A stretch of 53,698 nucleotides of DNA from Lachnospiraceae bacterium (GTDB lineage: Bacteria > Bacillota > Clostridia > Lachnospirales > Lachnospiraceae), in NCBI GenBank assembly GCA_022791635.1, contig JAAVZL010000019.1, positions 1 through 53,698 of the forward strand, read 5' to 3'. A program made the position numbers and the translations under genes. Shown here piece after piece: positions 49,663 through 53,698 of the stretch. The notes beneath the pieces are model-generated. The model made no database searches, was not told where the DNA came from, and saw only the letters and a list, made by a program, of their open reading frames with translations. The number at the start of each line of letters is the position of its first letter. Position 1 is the stretch's first letter.

Positions 49663-50712
49663 ATGGACGAGAAAAAATACGTAGCCTATGTAGGAACCTA
49701 CACCCACGGAAGCAGTGAGGGAATCCATCTGTTTGATCTGAATGTAGAGGAGGGAACCATGACCGAACGCAAGGTCATTCCCATCAATAACCCTTCCTAC
49801 ATCAAGCTGTCCCACGACGGAAAGCACCTGTATTCCATCTCCGATGAGGGCGTGCGCTCCTTTATCATACAGCCGGACGGGGACCTTGAGCCCTTAAACT
49901 GTCACAGCGTAGACGGAATGCGTGGCTGCTACCTTTCCACAGATCAGGACGACAACTATTTATTTGTAGGCGGCTGGCACGACGGAAAGGTAACGGTGCT
50001 TCGCTTAAACGAGGACGGAAGCGTAGGAGACATCACAGCCGGCATTTTCCACAAGGGTTTGGGCAGTGTGGCTGAGCGGAACTTCCGCCCCCATGTAAAC
50101 TGCGTCAACCTGACCCCCGACGGCAAATACCTCTGTGCCGTGGATTTAGGCACCGACCAGATCAAAATCTACAAATTCGACTACCGTACCGGAAAGATCT
50201 CCCTGGTAGATCTCTTAATGTGTGAACTCAACTCCGCCCCCCGAATTATCAAATTCAGCAAGGACGGAAAATTCGCCTATGTCATCAGCGAGCTGAAAAA
50301 CTACATCACAGTCTATAAATACGATGGAAGCGGAAAGAGTCCCTCCTTTGAGCTGATTCAGACCGTCTCCACCCTCAACGACTACCATTCCGCCACCAGC
50401 GCCGCCAGTGCCCTGCGCTTTTCCAAGGACGGCACCAAGGTGCTGTGTACCAACGCCGGCGACAACACCGCCGGAATCTTCCACGTGGACAAGGAAACAG
50501 GCCTCCTGGAGAAGATCTGCATCCTCCCGATAAGCGGCGACTACCCCAAAGCCGGCGACTTCTTCCCGGACAACCGCCGCATCATGTCCCTGAACCATGA
50601 AAGCAACAGCATCACCATCTTCGACATCAACTACGAGAAAAAATACTTCTCCATGAAAGGAAAACCCATCCCCATAGAGACCCCCAACTGCATCTTGGTC
50701 TCCGAAATTTAA
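49663..50712 (+). CDS. Lactonase-family beta-propeller protein
   Basis: A protein of 349 residues built of seven YVGTYTHGSSEGIHLFDL-type blades, ending HESNSITIFDINYEKKYFSMKGKPIPIETPNCILV. This is the YbhE/Pgl lactonase family (PF10282). No signal peptide. ATG at 49663 has GGAGG 8 bases upstream; a GTG at 49660 is an alternative. 6-phosphogluconolactonase activity is possible but not certain. Its last 400 bases are strongly C/A-rich on the coding strand (20 C, 8 G in 50641-50700). Confidence 0.88.
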   Translation: MDEKKYVAYVGTYTHGSSEGIHLFDLNVEEGTMTERKVIPINNPSYIKLSHDGKHLYSISDEGVRSFIIQPDGDLEPLNCHSVDGMRGCYLSTDQDDNYLFVGGWHDGKVTVLRLNEDGSVGDITAGIFHKGLGSVAERNFRPHVNCVNLTPDGKYLCAVDLGTDQIKIYKFDYRTGKISLVDLLMCELNSAPRIIKFSKDGKFAYVISELKNYITVYKYDGSGKSPSFELIQTVSTLNDYHSATSAASALRFSKDGTKVLCTNAGDNTAGIFHVDKETGLLEKICILPISGDYPKAGDFFPDNRRIMSLNHESNSITIFDINYEKKYFSMKGKPIPIETPNCILVSEI

Positions 50713-50723
50713 GCAGAGATGCA

Positions 50724-50825
50724 CCAATGTCATGAAGTTAAGCCCTGAAAGGCTTAGAAAGGCTCCGGGCAAGAACCGCCACCCCTGCGCCGCTAATCTT
50801 TGCAGGCTTAACCTCACGACATTGG
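50724..50825 (-). repeat. E palindromic element, copy 1 (uninterrupted)
   Basis: A 102-base hairpin whose ends CCAATGTC-TGA-GTTAAGCC pair with the far end with only two mismatches; both are G-U pairs if read on the minus strand. The reverse complement matches E copy 2 on both sides of its P1 insertion. It starts 12 bases after the lactonase stop. Confidence 0.85.
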
Positions 50826-50845
50826 AGATACGCCCCCAAAAACCA

Positions 50846-51059
50846 GGTGAGAAAGCAGGACAGCCCGGAAGGCTTTTCCGATATCCGGTGTCCGCCTGTT
50901 CGCGTACATGCTGTCTGATAGGAGCGAACATTACCCCGCAAATCCGGAACAACTCTGAAAAAGCAGAAAGGGTAATGTCCGTTCCGAGCAGACAGCGTGT
51001 ACGAGAACCGTGCGAACACGGATATGGAAAAGCCTTCCGGGCTGTCCTGCTTTCTCACC
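50846..51059 (+). repeat. P1 palindromic element, copy C
   Basis: A 214-base palindrome. The outer arms 50846-50879 and 51026-51059 are perfectly complementary over 34 bases and unrelated in most positions to those of copy A. The core GTGTCCGCCTGTTCGCGTAC shows a G-C to C-G pair swap relative to copies A and B. The apical stem is longer (ACATTACCC/GGGTAATGT). It lies 20 bases after E copy 1, filling the 520-base gap upstream of pduL together with a promoter. Confidence 0.9.
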
Positions 51060-51115
51060 GTCCGTCTCCACCTAACTTTGTACCACGAAAAGTACAAATA
51101 TTTCCCCCCCAGGAC

Positions 51116-51144
51116 TTGAAAAACCCCAAAAAAGCGAATAAAAT
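51116..51144 (+). promoter_or_regulatory. Promoter of pduL-ackA
   Basis: TTGAAA (51116-51121), a 17-base spacer and TAAAAT (51139-51144). A leader hairpin GTG-CGGAA/TTCCG-CAC follows at 51174-51196. Confidence 0.72.
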
Positions 51145-51231
51145 AGAGAATAGAATCGCGCACTGCGATATGGGTGACGGAACAAGCCTTCCGCCACTGC
51201 GACATACCAAAACAGAAAAGGAGAATGAACC

Positions 51232-51798
51232 ATGAATTTCGTAGTTGAAACATCCGCACGCCACGTGCACGTAACCCAGGAGGATCTGGAGACCTTATTC
51301 GGCAAAGGCTATGAGCTGACCAAGAAAAAAGATCTCTCCCAGCCCGGCCAGTTCGCCTGCAACGAAAAAGTAACCATCGTAGGTCCCAAGAAAGAGATGG
51401 CAGCCTCCATCCTCGGCCCCGTAAGACCCGAGACCCAGATCGAGCTGTCCCTCACAGACGCCCGCTCCATCGGCGTAACAGCTCCCGTTCGTGAATCCGG
51501 CGACGTAGCAGGCAGCGGCGCCTGCAAGCTGGTAGGACCTGCCGGCGAGGTAGAGCTCAAGGAAGGCGTTATCGCAGCAAAGCGCCATGTCCATGCAACT
51601 CCCGAGGATGCCGAGAAGCTTGGCGTAAAAGACAAGGACATCGTATCCGTCAAGATCGACACCGACGGCAGAAGCCTGGTATTCGGCGACGTAGTTGTCC
51701 GCGTAAGCCCCAAGTACGCACTGGCCATGCACATTGATACCGACGAATCCAACGCAGCCGGCTGTGCAGGAACCGTATACGGCGAGATTGTAAAGTAA
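51232..51798 (+). CDS. pduL: PduL-type phosphate acyltransferase (phosphotransacetylase)
   Basis: A protein of 188 residues with the PduL zinc-binding motifs SARHVHVTQEDLE and AKRHVHATPEDAEKLG and the end CAGTVYGEIV. There is no extra N-terminal targeting peptide for bacterial microcompartments, so it is a cytosolic housekeeping form. It converts acetyl-CoA and phosphate to acetyl phosphate, replacing Pta. AAAGGAG precedes the ATG; ackA follows 27 bases later. Confidence 0.93.
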   Translation: MNFVVETSARHVHVTQEDLETLFGKGYELTKKKDLSQPGQFACNEKVTIVGPKKEMAASILGPVRPETQIELSLTDARSIGVTAPVRESGDVAGSGACKLVGPAGEVELKEGVIAAKRHVHATPEDAEKLGVKDKDIVSVKIDTDGRSLVFGDVVVRVSPKYALAMHIDTDESNAAGCAGTVYGEIVK

Positions 51799-51825
51799 AT
51801 TTTTGAAAAGGGAGAATACATAATC

Positions 51826-53019
51826 ATGAAAATTTTAGTATTAAACTGCGGAAGCTCCTCCTTGAAATATCAGCTCATCGATATGGAGAATGAGAGCGTA
51901 ATGGCAAAGGGTCTTTGCGAGAGAATCGGAATCGAGGGCTCCAAGCTGACGCATAAGGCAAACGACAAAGAGATGGTAGTAGAGCAGCCCATGCCCAAGC
52001 ACACAGAGGCCATTTCTCTCGTTATGAAAGCTCTTGTAGATCCGGAGTACGGCGTATTAAAAGACACCAGCGAAATCTCCGCAGTGGGACACCGCGTCCT
52101 CCACGGCGGCATGAAATTCACCGAGTCCATCGTGGTAAACGAAGATGTAAAGAACGTGATCCGTGAGTGCTTTGACTTAGGACCTCTTCATAATCCTGCA
52201 AACCTCATGGGCATCGAGGCCTGCGAGGAGGCCATGCCCGGCGTACCCAACGTAGCCGTATTCGACACCACCTTCGGTATGGCAATGGAAGAGAAGGCTT
52301 ATCTCTACGCCATTCCCCATGAGTACTTTGAGAAATACAGCATCCGCCGTTACGGCTTCCACGGAACCAGCCATATGTTCGTATCCGGCGAGGCCATCAA
52401 ATTCGCAGGCCTTGATCCCGAAAAGGGCAAAGTGATTGTGTGCCACTTAGGCAACGGCGCCAGTATTTCCGCTTCCGTAGGCGGCAAGTGCGTGGATACC
52501 TCCATGGGCTTAACCCCATTGGAAGGCCTGATTATGGGAACCCGAAGCGGCGACGTAGATCCGGCCGTGCTCCAGTTCATCTGCAACAAAGAGGGCAAGG
52601 ATATCAACGAGATGCTGAACATTCTGAACAAGAAGTCCGGCGTGCTCGGCATGAGCGGCGGCGTATCCAGCGACTTCCGTGATATCGAGAAGGCGAAATC
52701 CGAGGGCAATCACCTGGCAGAGGTAGCTCTGGAAGCCTTCATCTATCGGGTCGTAAAATACATCGGCGCTTACACGGCAGCCATGAACGGCGTAGACGCC
52801 ATTGCATTTACCGCGGGAGTAGGCGAGAACGATATGAAGACCCGCAAGGCCATCTGCAGCTACTTAGGCTACCTGGGCGTAGAGATTGACGACGAGGCCA
52901 ATAACTGCCGCGGAAAGAATCAGATGATCTCCACTGCCGATTCCAAGGTAAAGGTCATGATCCTGCCCACCAACGAGGAGCTGGCAATCGCAAGAGAGAC
53001 CCTTCGCCTGACAAAATAG
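51826..53019 (+). CDS. ackA: Acetate kinase
   Basis: An acetate kinase of 397 residues: VLNCGSSSLKYQLIDM, GHRVLHGG, VFDTTFG, YGFHGTSHMFV, CHLGNGASI, MGLTPLEGLIMGTRSGDVDP and FTAGVGEND are all intact. It makes ATP from acetyl phosphate, completing the acetate pathway with PduL. GGGAG lies somewhat far (11 bases) upstream of the ATG. Coding strand C-rich. Confidence 0.97.
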   Translation: MKILVLNCGSSSLKYQLIDMENESVMAKGLCERIGIEGSKLTHKANDKEMVVEQPMPKHTEAISLVMKALVDPEYGVLKDTSEISAVGHRVLHGGMKFTESIVVNEDVKNVIRECFDLGPLHNPANLMGIEACEEAMPGVPNVAVFDTTFGMAMEEKAYLYAIPHEYFEKYSIRRYGFHGTSHMFVSGEAIKFAGLDPEKGKVIVCHLGNGASISASVGGKCVDTSMGLTPLEGLIMGTRSGDVDPAVLQFICNKEGKDINEMLNILNKKSGVLGMSGGVSSDFRDIEKAKSEGNHLAEVALEAFIYRVVKYIGAYTAAMNGVDAIAFTAGVGENDMKTRKAICSYLGYLGVEIDDEANNCRGKNQMISTADSKVKVMILPTNEELAIARETLRLTK

Positions 53020-53036
53020 GTTTGGAAAAAATAGGC

Positions 53037-53065
53037 TTGACAAACTCCTGTTCAAAGGATATACT
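53037..53065 (+). promoter_or_regulatory. Promoter of yceD-rpmF
   Basis: TTGACA (53037-53042), a 17-base spacer and TATACT (53060-53065), 26 bases before the ATG. Confidence 0.87.
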
Positions 53066-53091
53066 ATCCTAGTATGTGTTAGGAGAGTACT

Positions 53092-53613
53092 ATGCTCATT
53101 CATTTAAATGATGTTTTATCCTGTGAAGAGAAGACAATTTCCAGAACGGTAGATCTGGAAATGCATTCCTTTGACTCCGGCCTGGGAAGCTTTCCCCTTG
53201 TGAAAAAGGAGCCCGTAAAGCTTACCGTCACCAATCTGGGAGAGGAAAAGCTGAAGCTCGAGGCAAAAGTCGATCTTACGGTGGCTATCCCCTGTGATCG
53301 ATGTCTTGAGGAGGTGGAGACACCTTTTACGCTTGCCATCTTAAGAGAGGTGGACATGAAGCAGACGGCAGAGGGGCGGATCGCGGATTTGGATGAGACA
53401 GATTTTATCATTGGATACAACCTGGATGTAGACAAGCTTGTCTACAGTGAGATTTTGGTGAACTGGCCCATGAAGACTTTGTGCAGAGAAGACTGTAAAG
53501 GTATCTGCAAAAAGTGCGGGACCAATCTCAATCACGGCTCGTGCGGCTGTGATACAGCGGAACTGGATCCAAGAATGGCCGTAATAGCCGAGATATTTAA
53601 GAACAGTAATTAG
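53092..53613 (+). CDS. YceD/DUF177 family protein
   Basis: A protein of 173 residues of the YceD family. Cys residues cluster as CDRCLEEV and CREDCKGICKKCGTNLNHGSCGC, a probable zinc-binding pattern. AGGAGAG precedes the ATG. It is directly followed by rpmF (L32), its classic neighbour; YceD is linked to 23S rRNA accumulation in other bacteria and plants. Confidence 0.9.
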   Translation: MLIHLNDVLSCEEKTISRTVDLEMHSFDSGLGSFPLVKKEPVKLTVTNLGEEKLKLEAKVDLTVAIPCDRCLEEVETPFTLAILREVDMKQTAEGRIADLDETDFIIGYNLDVDKLVYSEILVNWPMKTLCREDCKGICKKCGTNLNHGSCGCDTAELDPRMAVIAEIFKNSN

Positions 53614-53627
53614 AGGAGGTGTAACCG

Positions 53628-53698
53628 ATGTCTATTTGTCCCAAGAATAAATCTTCCAAAGGAAGAAGAGATAAGAGAAGAGCAAACTGGAAGATGAG
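53628..53698 (+). CDS. rpmF: 50S ribosomal protein L32, partial at the window end
   Basis: The first 23 residues, MSICPKNKSSKGRRDKRRAN then WKM, match the start of L32. AGAGGAGGTG precedes the ATG. The gene continues past the window. Confidence 0.9.
   Translation, partial: MSICPKNKSSKGRRDKRRANWKM

Noticed and set aside
1..53698. tRNA, rRNA, transposase, integrase or CRISPR genes
   Set aside because: None could be recognised in any gap or frame.

Overview
The window looks like a chromosomal segment from an anaerobic, spore-forming, low-to-mid GC member of the Clostridia, most likely a Lachnospiraceae gut bacterium. The evidence is a GerA/SpoVAF-type germination protein, a DUF2325-FeoA-FeoA-FeoB iron locus with the short Cys-rich Feo protein, a PduL-AckA acetate pair, DUF3169 beside a small Cro/C1 regulator, strong AGGAGG-type ribosome binding sites and many lipoproteins. 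This placement is an inference from gene content. I see no rRNA, tRNA, prophage, transposase or CRISPR array.

Layout. (1) 137-4160: a four-gene sugar catabolic run (SDR dehydrogenase, PHP-domain protein, class II aldolase, YggP/SorE-like zinc dehydrogenase) closed by a strong terminator. (2) 4301-6732, minus strand: DUF3169 membrane protein with its XRE regulator under an operator-covered promoter, then an anti-sigma/ECF sigma pair. (3) 6957-10440: ferrous iron uptake, preceded by repeated TTAG-N6-CTAA operators of DtxR type. (4) 10770-12540: lipoprotein and D,D-carboxypeptidase. (5) 12547-15477: methionine ABC transporter metQNI behind a leader holding a Met/Cys-rich peptide and an attenuator-like terminator. 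(6) 15554-24091: CotH kinase-like protein, then an apparent operon of prepilin peptidase, membrane Ser/Thr kinase, a 1086-residue Ig-like surface protein and an MBL-fold lipoprotein. (7) 24458-35058: glycoside hydrolase-like protein, lipoprotein, EamA transporter, rimO-pgsA-cinA, then dut, Ppx/GppA and ppk. (8) 35243-40727: GH25 lysozyme, DUF1307 lipoprotein, HAD phosphatase and DHH phosphoesterase (minus strand), spore germination protein. (9) 40897-46946: J-like/TPR protein with an HscC-type Hsp70, YbaK-type deacylase and precorrin-2 dehydrogenase. (10) 46967-50712: small minus-strand gene, hemB-hemL, lactonase. (11) 51232 to the end: pduL-ackA, yceD, and the start of rpmF, cut by the window edge.

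The most unusual content is between the genes. Two families of long imperfect palindromes recur. Family P1 (10454-10618 minus, 24199-24380 plus, 50846-51059 plus, and a collapsed form at 36276-36332) keeps a core structure with compensatory base changes, while its outer arms differ completely between copies yet are perfectly self-complementary in three of the four. Family E (24158-24435 plus, 50724-50825 minus, a half copy at 40798-40825) has its own paired ends, and P1 copy B sits inside E copy 2 exactly where E copy 1 is uninterrupted, so P1 has moved. A good promoter at 24104-24132 reads into this nested pair. A third repeat, TATGCACAGGCCCGCATATG, follows three independent terminators. The metQNI leader peptide (33 residues, 7 Met and 5 Cys) is a candidate new attenuation system. 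Strand composition also switches between G/T-rich and C/A-rich around these repeats, apparently following their orientation.
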